This document shows positions 16,710 through 25,789 of a stretch of 64,000 nt of DNA, in pieces. A model generated the notes under the pieces. The model searched no databases and was not told the DNA's origin. It worked only from the letters and a program-made list of their open reading frames with translations. This DNA comes from Paenibacillaceae bacterium (lineage in GTDB: Bacteria; Bacillota; Bacilli; Paenibacillales; Paenibacillaceae): assembly GCA_004134985.1 (NCBI GenBank), contig REGQ01000006.1:160610-224609 (forward strand). Reading direction: 5' to 3'. The number at the start of each line of letters is the position of its first letter. Within the stretch, counting starts at the first letter, position 1. The position numbers were made by a program, and so were the translations under genes.

Positions 16710-17672
16710 CTAAGGACGATCAATATTCTTCACCAGGGAAAACTCCACCCTGTCTACTTTCCAACCTTTATCCTTGTATACGAGAATAGCTTTGCGATAT
16801 AGTGTAAGGCTGTCTTCGCCGAATCCATCGTCTGCTGGAGGCAGCAACAATGATTGCGTAATTTGAGCTGTATTTTGGTCGATATAGCTGGTTGCAGAAG
16901 GGTAGATCGTGTTAAAGCGTTGCCGGTGCTCCAGTCCTTTATTGTTAACCAAGGCGTTAATGAAACGATCTGTAAAATAAGGCCTGAAATGCGTCCGGAT
17001 TTGTTGAATAGCGGATACGTCTGCCGCTTCATTCAATTTATCGACATAGATTTGAATCTGTCTGGACGTCATTCGTTTCTCGGATGGAAGCTGAACACGC
17101 GGTTTGGCTATGTTGACAGTAAGCTGCTTGCCATCCAGTGCAATGCTAGCTTGCTGCAGCGGCTGATCCCACTTAATGTCTGCTCCGAACGCTTGGCTTA
17201 CAAAACGCAGAGGCACATAAGACAAGCCGGACTTTTGCTCCGCAGGCACGTCAAGCAGCAGCTCGGATTGGTTGATCTTCACCTTTGGAGACCCAATCGT
17301 CAGGATAAGCTCCACGTCATCCTTGTTGATCGTTATTGTTTTTAGCTGCTGGTTCCACTTGACGGCGGCTCCCAGATGCTCTGAAACGATCCGCAGCGGA
17401 ACAAGCACCCTGCCTTCTTTCATCAGCCCGTCACTGATAACGACAGGCGAACTCTCCGCGGCGGTCTGAGCCGTCCATGCCGAACCAATGAGCAGGGCGG
17501 ATGCGAGAAGAGAAACCGTTATTTTTCTGGCCAATTTGGCTATACGGAATGAACGGAGATGTCGGTGCTTTAGCCATGCATCGCTGCGAGCGGTGCCGGC
17601 ACCTTGCCGGTTAAATTGTGTATTCAAGGGAGCCGCATCGTCCGGGCAACAGCTAGTAGTTGTGTTTCTCAT
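16710..17672 (-). CDS. Secreted protein with copper-amine-oxidase-like stalk domain
   Basis: A 320-residue exported protein. A long basic N-terminal region (about 45 residues) precedes the hydrophobic signal (VSLLASALLIGSAWTAQTAAA-like). It is followed by two tandem stalk repeats (EGRVLVPLRIVSEHLGAAVKWNQQLKTITI and GLSYVPLRFVSQAFGADIKWDQPLQQASI), the Cu_amine_oxidN1 type common in Paenibacillus surface proteins, which is not itself an enzyme. The C-terminal 150 residues look like a protein of mixed structure with no recognised family. Start at the third codon of the open frame (17672), where GGAGG is 7 bases upstream. The frameshifted SurA-like gene lies just upstream on the same strand. Confidence 0.8.
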   Translation of the reverse strand: MRNTTTSCCPDDAAPLNTQFNRQGAGTARSDAWLKHRHLRSFRIAKLARKITVSLLASALLIGSAWTAQTAAESSPVVISDGLMKEGRVLVPLRIVSEHLGAAVKWNQQLKTITINKDDVELILTIGSPKVKINQSELLLDVPAEQKSGLSYVPLRFVSQAFGADIKWDQPLQQASIALDGKQLTVNIAKPRVQLPSEKRMTSRQIQIYVDKLNEAADVSAIQQIRTHFRPYFTDRFINALVNNKGLEHRQRFNTIYPSATSYIDQNTAQITQSLLLPPADDGFGEDSLTLYRKAILVYKDKGWKVDRVEFSLVKNIDRP

Positions 17673-17761
17673 TTGCATTCCTCCTTTTTTAAGTGATTAA
17701 CCCGTTTAGATAAAGTTGAATAACGAGGCCGCTTCATGTCCTGCGAAGGCTCAACCAGGGA

Positions 17762-18432
17762 TTAGTTATCATCCAGCTTATAATATTTAATTTGCTTTGC
17801 CTTCTGGGCAGCTTCAAACAGTTCAGATTGAAATGCGATATAATCATCCGCATCATTGATTTCTTCATCCGTTAACAACTTTCCATACAGTTTACCGATA
17901 TAAATTGATTTCTCATATTGATCCAACACCAAATCACTCTGCCAAAACTCTCTTCACTCAGACCGGTAATCCGAATTCTATTCTCCATGAGGTTAGCAAT
18001 TAGCGCTTGGTCGGGATCCTTAGGGTCATACGCCTTTAAAAATAATCTTTGTTCTGCGATGTATTCATTGACTTCCTCGTGTGTTACGGTTATTCCCAAC
18101 TCCTTGGCTTGCACCACTGCAAGGTCTGAGGTGATCAACTCATTCAACAATTCCCGGTCACTTGGGATGCTTATATCTTTATTATCTAGGTCATACATTA
18201 ATTCTGCATGATGTTTATAGAACAAAAAGCGATCATTTGTAATTTCGAATCCGGGGCCTTTAGCAATTGCAGCCTCTTTGGATTTCATATCATTTTCATT
18301 CATTTTTTTCTTGATTACATCAAACTCTTCACTAATATTATATTTTTGCGATGTTCCAGAAGCAATAGCCGTAATGGCGCCAATTATTAAAAGAAGCAAT
18401 ACTGAACTTATAACGATCCACTTTTTTCGAAT
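17762..18432 (-). pseudogene. SurA/PrsA-like membrane protein, frameshifted (probable ATT start)
   Basis: An N-terminal membrane anchor (RKKWIVISSVLLLLIIGAITA) is followed by a helical region like the SurA N-terminal domain of peptidyl-prolyl isomerases (ELLNELITSDLAVVQAKELGITVTHEEVNEYIAEQR). At 17944-17947 a run of four A (TTTT on the coding strand) breaks the frame; adding one T restores SEESFWQSDLVLDQYEKS and a sensible end at 17762 (KQIKYYKLDDN), about 223 residues in all. No PPIase domain follows. There is no ATG/GTG/TTG before codon 12; ATT at 18432 lies 8 bases after AGGAGGG. It could be a pseudogene, a slippage site or a sequencing error. Confidence 0.65.
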
Positions 18433-18605
18433 GGATAACGCCCTCCTATAATGTAAGGGGTTGAATTAGCGAACCCCTCATTGTTAATATTTACTATGTT
18501 CGATCATGAGACAAAAATACAAGTGAAGATAGTCTAGCCTTTGACCCGATAACTTCGTAATGCCTCCATCATAACATATTGAGAAATAACTCAGCGACAT
18601 CATGC

Positions 18606-18629
18606 TATAATAGCATGTAAGCGCTTGAA
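18606..18629 (+). promoter_or_regulatory. -10 element and cre (CcpA) site of the glycan locus regulator
   Basis: TATAAT (18606-18611) is followed five bases later by TGTAAGCGCTTGAA (18616-18629), which fits the cre consensus TGWAARCGYTWNCW at 13 of 14 positions. Its location at the transcription start is the usual place for carbon-catabolite repression. A clear -35 was not found. Confidence 0.72.
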
Positions 18630-18676
18630 ATGACAGAATATGTACTTCCTGCTGGAAGATAAAGGGGAGCCCGTTT

Positions 18677-20929
18677 GTGAGAAAATCCTGGTTTTATCGT
18701 CTGTTCTTTTCCTATTTCCCAATATTGTTTGCGTTGTCATCTGTGCTGATTCTATTAACCTACCTGATGCTTAGTGAAATGTCGCGCAAGGAGACGATAC
18801 ATGCCAACGGGACCTATGTGCAGCATGTCGTACAGCTTATTGACCACACCTTGCGGGAAATTGACGGGATGCTGATCCAGGAGTTGGAGACGGATGAGAA
18901 GATCAGTCAGTTTTTCCGCCATCGCCCTTCAGAGGATGACAGTACACATTATAATGTATACGAGATTTCCAAAAAAATAAATCAGCTGGTCTCTTTTAAT
19001 ACTTTCATCGATTCGGTCTATCTATATCGCAATAGCGATGACATGGTCATGAGCGCCAATACGCTGGTGCCGCTCAGCCAATTTGGCGATCGTGCTTTTA
19101 TTGAGGCGCGCCAGGATTCGGACCAGCTCTTTGAATTATCCCCCAGACGTACCTATCAGGAATTCCGGCATCAGGAGCTGTTCCCTGCCTCCGTTGTTTC
19201 ATTGGTCAGACAGTATCCGCTGTTGGAGGGCAGACAAGGGCTTGTCGTCATCAACATCAGTTTGTCTGCAATGGAGCGAATGCTGGCGGATCTCTCCGGC
19301 GGAAGCATCAGCTTCGTCCATATTAAGGACTGGCAGGGCAATACTGTAGCCAACCAGCAGCAGAAGGGAGCGCCGCCCGGCACGGTGCTCTCGGAATATA
19401 CATCGGATTATACAGGCTGGGTCTATAAGGGAGGGGTACGTGATGTCCAACTGTTCCGGTTCGCTTCCGTGCTCTCCTATGTTTGGGTGGCTGGCGGCAT
19501 TCTGGCCGTTATCGCCGGCAGCATCTGGCTGGCTTACGTCACGAGGCGCAATTACAAGCCGATCGAAGCGCTGATGAGCAGAATGAACATGTACATGTCG
19601 CAAAAGAACAATGAGCTGGAGCAGAGCGGGCCGGATGAATTTTTGTTCATTGAGCGGGCGCTGGACATGCTGATGGAACAGTCCAATGCCTATCAAAAGA
19701 TGCAGGAGGAGGATGCGCTGTTCCGCAAGCGGTATTTCTTCACCGAGCTGCTGGAGGGCAGCAGACCGATCGGCCTGGCCGAATGGAGACAGGAGCTTGA
19801 GCGCTACGGATTGCCTGACGGCTTCCAGGAGCTGGGTGTCGTAATCTATGAGATTGATCAATATACCCAATTGACTGGACGGTATTCCTACCGTGATTTT
19901 AACCTGCTCAAGTTCGTCCTGAACAGCGTCATCAAGGAAATGGCTGACAGCTGTCCGGTAACCGTCTGGACGGAGTGGACCGAGCAGCACCGGCTTGTGG
20001 CGCTGTATCGTACGACAGACAGCGGGGATAGCTGGGAGGAGCAGGCCAGGATGCAGGCAGAGCAGGTGCGGGCCTGGGTGGAGAAAAATGTTGCGTACAC
20101 CATCACAGCAGCCATCGGCTCTGCACAGGAGATGTTGGAGGAGGTTCCGGCCTCTTACACGCATGCGCTTCATGCGCTTGCTTATAAATCCAGCGTCGGG
20201 CTCAATCGTGTGCTGCTGTATGGCGAACATACAGCAGAGCCTTCAGCGGGCAGCGGCAAAGCGGGCTCGCGGGATCTGTTCCGTATGATCCGCGAGCTGG
20301 CCCATGCCTTCCGTACAGGCGAAGGGGACTGGCTGGAGCTGTATGATCAGTTGTTTATTGAGGTGCGCCTGGGCCGCCTTACCAGAGAGGAATATGTACA
20401 GCTTTTTAATACGATTGTCCAGCAGATCCAGCGTGAGCTGGCAGCCTTCCCGGAGAAGGTGCTGGAGCTGTGGCAATCCGGAGTGCTGCCACGGCTTGCC
20501 CAAGTCCGTGATACATTCGATCTGGCAGAGGAGGCTCAGACCGAATATGCCTCCATCCTGACGGAGTTCCAACAGCAGCTGCAAGAGATTCGGAGCAGCA
20601 GCAGCCACCATGCCCTTATCGTTGAAGTGAAAGGCTATATTGAGCAGGAATATGCCAATCCGGATATGTCCCTTAATCATCTGTGTGAACGTTTCGGCCT
20701 GAATGGCAAATATCTCAGCCGCCTGTTCAAAGAGGCCGTCGGGGAGAAGCTGGTTGATTATCTGGTACGGGTACGCATCGAGGAAAGTCAGCGGTTGCTC
20801 CGCATGACCAGTCTGTCCTTGCAGGAAATCGCCAATTCGGTAGGTTATATGCATGATATTTCCTTTATCCGCGCCTTCAAGAAGCTGGTGGGAACAACGC
20901 CTGGCGATTATCGCAAACATCATGTTTAA
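18677..20929 (+). CDS. Membrane-bound AraC-family sensor regulator
   Basis: A 750-residue one-component regulator of the type found before LplABC-like sugar transporters in Paenibacillus. Helix 1 (about residues 10-32), a roughly 230-residue extracellular sensor region, helix 2 (VWVAGGILAVIAGSIWLAYV, about 275-295), a cytoplasmic linker, and a C-terminal AraC domain (MSLNHLCERFGLNGKYLSRLFKEAVGEKLVDYL; LQEIANSVGYMHDISFIRAFKKLVG). GTG start with AAAGGGGAG 7 bases ahead. It probably senses an extracellular sugar and activates the downstream transporter genes. It has its own terminator and a cre site at its promoter. Confidence 0.9.
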   Translation: MRKSWFYRLFFSYFPILFALSSVLILLTYLMLSEMSRKETIHANGTYVQHVVQLIDHTLREIDGMLIQELETDEKISQFFRHRPSEDDSTHYNVYEISKKINQLVSFNTFIDSVYLYRNSDDMVMSANTLVPLSQFGDRAFIEARQDSDQLFELSPRRTYQEFRHQELFPASVVSLVRQYPLLEGRQGLVVINISLSAMERMLADLSGGSISFVHIKDWQGNTVANQQQKGAPPGTVLSEYTSDYTGWVYKGGVRDVQLFRFASVLSYVWVAGGILAVIAGSIWLAYVTRRNYKPIEALMSRMNMYMSQKNNELEQSGPDEFLFIERALDMLMEQSNAYQKMQEEDALFRKRYFFTELLEGSRPIGLAEWRQELERYGLPDGFQELGVVIYEIDQYTQLTGRYSYRDFNLLKFVLNSVIKEMADSCPVTVWTEWTEQHRLVALYRTTDSGDSWEEQARMQAEQVRAWVEKNVAYTITAAIGSAQEMLEEVPASYTHALHALAYKSSVGLNRVLLYGEHTAEPSAGSGKAGSRDLFRMIRELAHAFRTGEGDWLELYDQLFIEVRLGRLTREEYVQLFNTIVQQIQRELAAFPEKVLELWQSGVLPRLAQVRDTFDLAEEAQTEYASILTEFQQQLQEIRSSSSHHALIVEVKGYIEQEYANPDMSLNHLCERFGLNGKYLSRLFKEAVGEKLVDYLVRVRIEESQRLLRMTSLSLQEIANSVGYMHDISFIRAFKKLVGTTPGDYRKHHV

Positions 20930-20935
20930 GCTGGT

Positions 20936-20964
20936 AAAAGCCTTGCTGCGCAGGGCTTTTTTCC
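20936..20964 (+). terminator. Intrinsic terminator
   Basis: AAAAGCC...GGCTTTT hairpin with T tract, directly after the AraC sensor gene; separates it from the transporter operon. Confidence 0.8.
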
Positions 20965-21137
20965 TTTTGGCTAGCCGGGGATTTGCGGTTAGTCCACTGT
21001 TTTTTTCCTTTCGGTTAGCCCGTAGAAACATGTAAATTGCACCTGAGACGCCAAGGCAGTTATAGTGCAAGTGTGTCATGCAGCCACATGCAAAACGGAT
21101 GACGGATGACAACATTAGCAAGGGGGAGTTTTAGTTC

Positions 21138-22832
21138 ATGACGAATCGACTATGGAAATACAGGCTGGGTCGGGGTCTTGCCATTGCAATCGCCACCATG
21201 ATGCTGCTCGGAGGGTGCAGTCAGGGGGGCGGCAATCCGGCGCCGGATAACACACAAAAGAAGGGTAACGCGACGATTGAACAGCCGAAGCCGCAGGAGA
21301 GCGGCGCAGAGAAAGAGAGAGGGCAGATCACCGTATCCGTCTATGACCGCAATAACATTCCTCCAGAGGAAGGAAGCTGGGATAAGAACCGCTGGACCGA
21401 CTGGATTAATGAGAACGGACCCGCGAATGTGAAATTCGTACCGGTCCCCCGCTGGGAATCCTTGCAGAAGCTGAATGTATTGTTCGCCAGCAAGACAGCG
21501 CCGGATCTGATTCTGGAATATGATACCGGCTACCGCAATCAATGGTACGCCCAAAAGCTGCTGCAGCCCATTGACGACATGGTAGAGCAGCACAGCACGA
21601 CCTACAAAGCTCTAATGGAGCAGTTCCCGCAGCTCCGCAAGCTTGGCACGAAGGATGACGGGAAACTGTATGAGATTGGACGGGTGTATCCTCTTACGGC
21701 AGGTCATCAGCTGTTTATCCGTCAGGACTGGCTGGATGAGCTGAAGCTGGAAATGCCAAAGACAGCCGGGGAGCTGCTGGAGGTTGCCAAAGCCTTTGCG
21801 GCGCAGGACCCTGACCGCAATGGAGCGGCAGATACGTTCGGCTTGAATCTGAGCGGAAATGGCTTCTCAATCCTCTCTCATATGTTCGGCTTTGGAGAGG
21901 TGATGTGGCGCTTTGAGGGCGACCAGTTCATTCATGAATGGGATCGTCTGCATGCGGCGGTGGCTTTCCAGAAGGCATTGTTTGATGCAGGAGTGGCAGA
22001 TAAGGATTTCCTGGCTGACAAAAATGGCGAGAAAGCCAAGCAGGATTTCCTGACCGGCAAGCTGGGTATTTATTTGCACCAGTCGCTCAACGTCAATGAC
22101 TACGATACATTCAAGCAGAACAACCCGGATGCCAAGCTGGCCATTCTGCCGCTGCCCTCCTCTGAATACGGGCAGTTCAGTCCGGTTATCGGAAGTCCGA
22201 TACAGATGGTTGGTGTGGTGAATACAACGGCGAAGGATACGAAGGCCATTATGGAATACATCGACTTTATGATTGAGCCGGATCATGCCCGGACGATTAT
22301 TAACGGCACCGAAAATGAGCATTGGCAGAACAATGAGCAGGGCTGCCCGGCGCCGATAGATGCGGAGAAGAACAAGATGGAAGTATCTTACACCGGCGAT
22401 CTTGGCATGCTGGCCTCGCATCTGCTGTTCGGCAAATGTGCTTTCACTGCCCAAAAACCGCAGGATACCGATACACAAAAGACACTGCGCGAGCTGCTGC
22501 TGGCTGCGGATGAGGCCTATGTGTCCGAGGAGCGGCCGATTCCGACCTTGAAGCCAGAGTGTTTGCCGGTACTGCCGCAGGAGCTGTCCATGATTGTCAA
22601 AAACGTAGATCAGCAAATCAAGGACATCTGGCTGAAGGCGATTGTCAGCGGCAAATCCTATAATGCGGATCAGGCGCTGGCAGATGCGAAGCGCATCTGG
22701 GAGAGCGCCGGCGGATTGCAGGTAGATGCCTTCTATGCCGACTGGTATAAGGACAACAAAGAGAATGCCTTCCTGCTTGACGATTTGTACCAGTTTGGTT
22801 CGGATGCAGTGAAGCTATACGCGGATAAATAA
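21138..22832 (+). CDS. Extracellular solute-binding lipoprotein (LplA-like)
   Basis: A 564-residue family 1 solute-binding lipoprotein: basic start, hydrophobic segment and lipobox LLGGC (about residues 22-26), then a Gly/Asn/Gln-rich linker. The body follows the LplA/YtcQ pattern (APDLILEYDTGYRNQWYAQKLLQPID; GHQLFIRQDWLDELKLEMPKTAGELLEVAKAF; DPDRNGAADTFGL). It would capture a complex oligosaccharide on the cell surface and pass it to the two permeases encoded downstream. Start with AAGGGGGAG upstream. A strong hairpin follows the stop, which often keeps binding-protein mRNA more abundant than the permease part. Confidence 0.92.
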   Translation: MTNRLWKYRLGRGLAIAIATMMLLGGCSQGGGNPAPDNTQKKGNATIEQPKPQESGAEKERGQITVSVYDRNNIPPEEGSWDKNRWTDWINENGPANVKFVPVPRWESLQKLNVLFASKTAPDLILEYDTGYRNQWYAQKLLQPIDDMVEQHSTTYKALMEQFPQLRKLGTKDDGKLYEIGRVYPLTAGHQLFIRQDWLDELKLEMPKTAGELLEVAKAFAAQDPDRNGAADTFGLNLSGNGFSILSHMFGFGEVMWRFEGDQFIHEWDRLHAAVAFQKALFDAGVADKDFLADKNGEKAKQDFLTGKLGIYLHQSLNVNDYDTFKQNNPDAKLAILPLPSSEYGQFSPVIGSPIQMVGVVNTTAKDTKAIMEYIDFMIEPDHARTIINGTENEHWQNNEQGCPAPIDAEKNKMEVSYTGDLGMLASHLLFGKCAFTAQKPQDTDTQKTLRELLLAADEAYVSEERPIPTLKPECLPVLPQELSMIVKNVDQQIKDIWLKAIVSGKSYNADQALADAKRIWESAGGLQVDAFYADWYKDNKENAFLLDDLYQFGSDAVKLYADK

Positions 22833-22843
22833 CAAAGACAGGA

Positions 22844-22878
22844 GAAGGGAGGCAGCTGTTGTGCTGCTTCCCTCCCTT
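22844..22878 (+). terminator. Intercistronic hairpin (attenuator or mRNA stabiliser)
   Basis: AAGGGAGGCAGC pairs with GCTGCTTCCCTC (10 of 12) right after the binding-protein stop. The tail is only weakly T-rich, so partial read-through into the next genes is likely. Confidence 0.55.
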
Positions 22879-22958
22879 ATAAAAGAGCGGAGACTAATGC
22901 TGCTATACAAAATAATAAAGCTGGGGCGACATTGCATTATACAAGGAAGGGGAGGGCG

Positions 22959-24878
22959 ATGAGCAGAGAGCAAGGACAGGAGCAGAAATTGACAGAGCCG
23001 CATGGTCAGCCGCAAGAGCAGGAAGCTTTCGGCCGGCGGGCAGCGATGCTGCTGGGCAGTATTCTGAAGCAGCCCGTTCCTGCGGAGGATCAGGCCAGAT
23101 ACAATACCTTTCAGGCGATTGCAAGGCTGGGGCTTGGCCGGGAATGCAAGCTGGCGCAGGAACAACTGGCTGCGGCCAGCAGTGACCCCGGTGGTGAATC
23201 CATGTTCGTCAGACATGGCCAGATTGACGCCTGGCTGCGGTTTGGGCATTTGTATCCTACTGAACTGGCAGCCGATGTCCGGCACTTGCTGACCAGGAAC
23301 GACCCCTATCATATGGTTCACGGCACAGAGAATCATAAGATTATGAACGCTGTCTCGGGTTATTTGAGCGCGCAATGCTGGCCGGGTTGGTCCCATGCGG
23401 CAGCTGTGAAGGAGCGCTGCCAGACCTACCTTGAGCATTATTTCACAAGGGTGGCACGCTTTGGACAGGGAGAATTTGATTCCACGACCTATAGCGTATT
23501 TTACTTGACCACGTTATGTACGCTCTATGATTTTTGCACTGACCCCGTGCTGCGCAGCAAGGCCGCGATGATGCTGGACTGGTACTTGGCGAATACGGCC
23601 TGTGAATGGCTTCACGGCATGTTCACGGGTGCCCATTCGCGTGACTATCACCCGACGAATACCAACAGCGGCGCGGCTGGCGGGACGACTGCGGCCTGGT
23701 TATACTTTGGCGGCACCGTACCCGATTTCAGGCAGGGTGAGCCGCATTACAGCTCTATCCTGGCGCTGTCCTCCTACGCGGCACCGTGGCCTATTTTGCA
23801 TGCTGCCCGTGACCGGAGCATTCCATTCGAGCATCTGGAAACCCATGATGTAGCCGGAGCGAGCGATGCTGTACATGACGGCCGCGCCACAACATTGCTG
23901 GCGGGCCAGACCGCATGTTCTTTTCCGGTCAAGGGCTATGGTTATATTAGCCGGAGCGGAATTCGCAAGTATACGTATATGGACGCCGGTTATGCGCTTG
24001 GCAGTCTGGCTGATGGAAGGCGGGGGGATATCGTCTGGTCGGGCCAGCTTCGCAGATGGTCACTGGACTGGAGCTGCCGTCAGCAGGAGAGCACGCTGTT
24101 CTTTACCCATCCCTTCCCTGACTTCGGGCATCCTGAGGAGCGGTATATGGAACGATGGTTGGGCTCCTCTCCCTATGAGCAGGTAATCCAGCATCAGGCG
24201 GCGCTTGTGGCGCTCTACCATATTCCAGTAGGCGAAACCTATCAATATGGCCCCCGCGATGCGTTTCCATCTGACGCGGACCCTTATATAGACGGGTTTA
24301 TACCGGAGGAAGTCCTGCTTCTGCTGGAGCAGGACGGGGAAGGATGGCTGTATGCCCACGGCCGGAGCGTACTTGTGGCCCTGAAAACGTGGAGACCTGC
24401 CGAGTGGGTGAATGTGGGCGATCCTGCCCGCCGCAGGTTGCGAAGCTACGGGCTGACCAATGCTGTCGTGCTTCAAACAGCTAACCCGCTTGATTACAGC
24501 GACCCTTCGGACCGGGAGTTGCCGCTGGCAGAGCAGTACGCTGCCGAACTCTCTCGATTCCGGGAGGCAATGCAAGCGAGGACGCGGCTGGATATGTCCG
24601 CGATGAATAGAGCGCAGCCGGGGCTTGGCTATACAGCGTTATCCGGCGATTTCATTGAAATAGTCTATGATGGCGGGCGCACCGTTAATGGCAAAGCCAT
24701 AGATTATAGCTCCTGGCCGCTGATCAGCAACCGGTTCATGTATGCCGGTCTGGGAGCGGGTGTGCTGGATATAGCGTCAGACAGTGGCCGGATGCGATGG
24801 GATTACAATAAATGGACCGTAACAATGATAGAAGATCATCAAGTCCGAGAGGCAGGAGAGGAGAGTCATGCACAGTAA
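22959..24878 (+). CDS. Uncharacterised (alpha/alpha)-toroid protein, predicted glycan-active
   Basis: A roughly 639-residue cytoplasmic protein. The N-terminal two thirds are helix-rich with His/Trp/Tyr-rich segments (HGTENHKIMNAVSGYLSAQCW; GEFDSTTYSVFYLTTLCTLYDF; HSRDYHPTNTNSG) like the toroid fold of polysaccharide lyases and related hydrolases; the C-terminal third looks beta-rich. I do not recognise an established CAZy family. It sits between the binding protein and the permeases, and its stop overlaps the next start by 11 bases, so it is part of the transporter operon and probably acts on the imported sugar. The ATG at 22959 (GGGGAGG upstream) is preferred over 22932. Confidence 0.72.
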   Translation: MSREQGQEQKLTEPHGQPQEQEAFGRRAAMLLGSILKQPVPAEDQARYNTFQAIARLGLGRECKLAQEQLAAASSDPGGESMFVRHGQIDAWLRFGHLYPTELAADVRHLLTRNDPYHMVHGTENHKIMNAVSGYLSAQCWPGWSHAAAVKERCQTYLEHYFTRVARFGQGEFDSTTYSVFYLTTLCTLYDFCTDPVLRSKAAMMLDWYLANTACEWLHGMFTGAHSRDYHPTNTNSGAAGGTTAAWLYFGGTVPDFRQGEPHYSSILALSSYAAPWPILHAARDRSIPFEHLETHDVAGASDAVHDGRATTLLAGQTACSFPVKGYGYISRSGIRKYTYMDAGYALGSLADGRRGDIVWSGQLRRWSLDWSCRQQESTLFFTHPFPDFGHPEERYMERWLGSSPYEQVIQHQAALVALYHIPVGETYQYGPRDAFPSDADPYIDGFIPEEVLLLLEQDGEGWLYAHGRSVLVALKTWRPAEWVNVGDPARRRLRSYGLTNAVVLQTANPLDYSDPSDRELPLAEQYAAELSRFREAMQARTRLDMSAMNRAQPGLGYTALSGDFIEIVYDGGRTVNGKAIDYSSWPLISNRFMYAGLGAGVLDIASDSGRMRWDYNKWTVTMIEDHQVREAGEESHAQ

Positions 24879-25773
24879 AGCAGGAGGACGATTCAGGCGC
24901 TGCCTGCCCCTTATTCTAATGTTTTTGCCGGTTGTGGCATTCTTTATCATCTTCCGGTATATTCCCATGCTGGGCAATATTATTGCCTTCAAGCAGTACA
25001 ATCTGGTTGAGGGGGTGCTCGGCAGCCCCTGGGTAGGCCTGGACAACTTCCGAATGATGTTTCAGAACCCGCAGACCCTCCAGATTATCCGCAATACATT
25101 TATTCTTAGTCTGTCAAGTATTGTGCTAGGCTTCCCGTTTCCGATTCTGGTCGCGGTGTTGCTTAATGAGGTCCGCAAAATGTGGCTGAAAAAAACGGTG
25201 CAGACGCTGCTTTATTTACCGCATTTTTTCTCATGGGTCATCGTTGGCGGTCTGGTCATTACGTTGTTCGGAACACAGGCCGGGGTAGTGAATAACTGGA
25301 TTGTTGCCTTGGGAGGCGAGCCGGTCTCCTTCTTGTATCAGGTAGAGACGTGGCTGCCGATTTTCTTCGGCTCCGCCATCTGGAAGGAAGCGGGCTTCTC
25401 GGCGATCATATATTTGGCGGCAATTAGTTCGATTGATCCGCACCTCTATGAATCGGCGGGGATTGACGGTGCAGGCAAGCTGAAGCAAATCTGGTATGTG
25501 ACGCTTCCTGGCATTGTGCCGGTCATCAGCATTATGTTTATTCTGGCGATGGGCCGGGTGATGGAGGTCGGCTTTGACCAGGTCTACAATCTGCAGAATG
25601 CTGTTGTGTCCAGCGTATCCAGTGTGATCAGCACTTATATTTTTACGGTCGGCATTCAAGGAGGGCTCTACAGTATTACAACAGCCATGGGGCTGTTCGA
25701 GGCTTTAATCGGTCTGGTGCTGGTCATCGGGGCCAACCGGGTGGCCAAGAAATTCAACCAGTCGTTGTGGTGA
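24868..25773 (+). CDS. Sugar ABC transporter permease (LplB/YteP-like)
   Basis: A 301-residue inner-membrane permease with six predicted helices and the EAA cytoplasmic loop that docks the ATPase (YESAGIDGAGKLKQIWYVTLPGIVPV). N terminus RRCLPLILMFLPVVAFFIIFRYIPMLGNIIAFKQYN is typical of LplB-type subunits. Start with GGAGAGG upstream; overlaps the preceding gene. No ATPase gene is present in this locus, as usual for this class, which shares a general MsmX-type ATPase encoded elsewhere. Confidence 0.93.
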   Translation: MHSKAGGRFRRCLPLILMFLPVVAFFIIFRYIPMLGNIIAFKQYNLVEGVLGSPWVGLDNFRMMFQNPQTLQIIRNTFILSLSSIVLGFPFPILVAVLLNEVRKMWLKKTVQTLLYLPHFFSWVIVGGLVITLFGTQAGVVNNWIVALGGEPVSFLYQVETWLPIFFGSAIWKEAGFSAIIYLAAISSIDPHLYESAGIDGAGKLKQIWYVTLPGIVPVISIMFILAMGRVMEVGFDQVYNLQNAVVSSVSSVISTYIFTVGIQGGLYSITTAMGLFEALIGLVLVIGANRVAKKFNQSLW

Positions 25774-25789
25774 GGGGAGATAGGATGCA

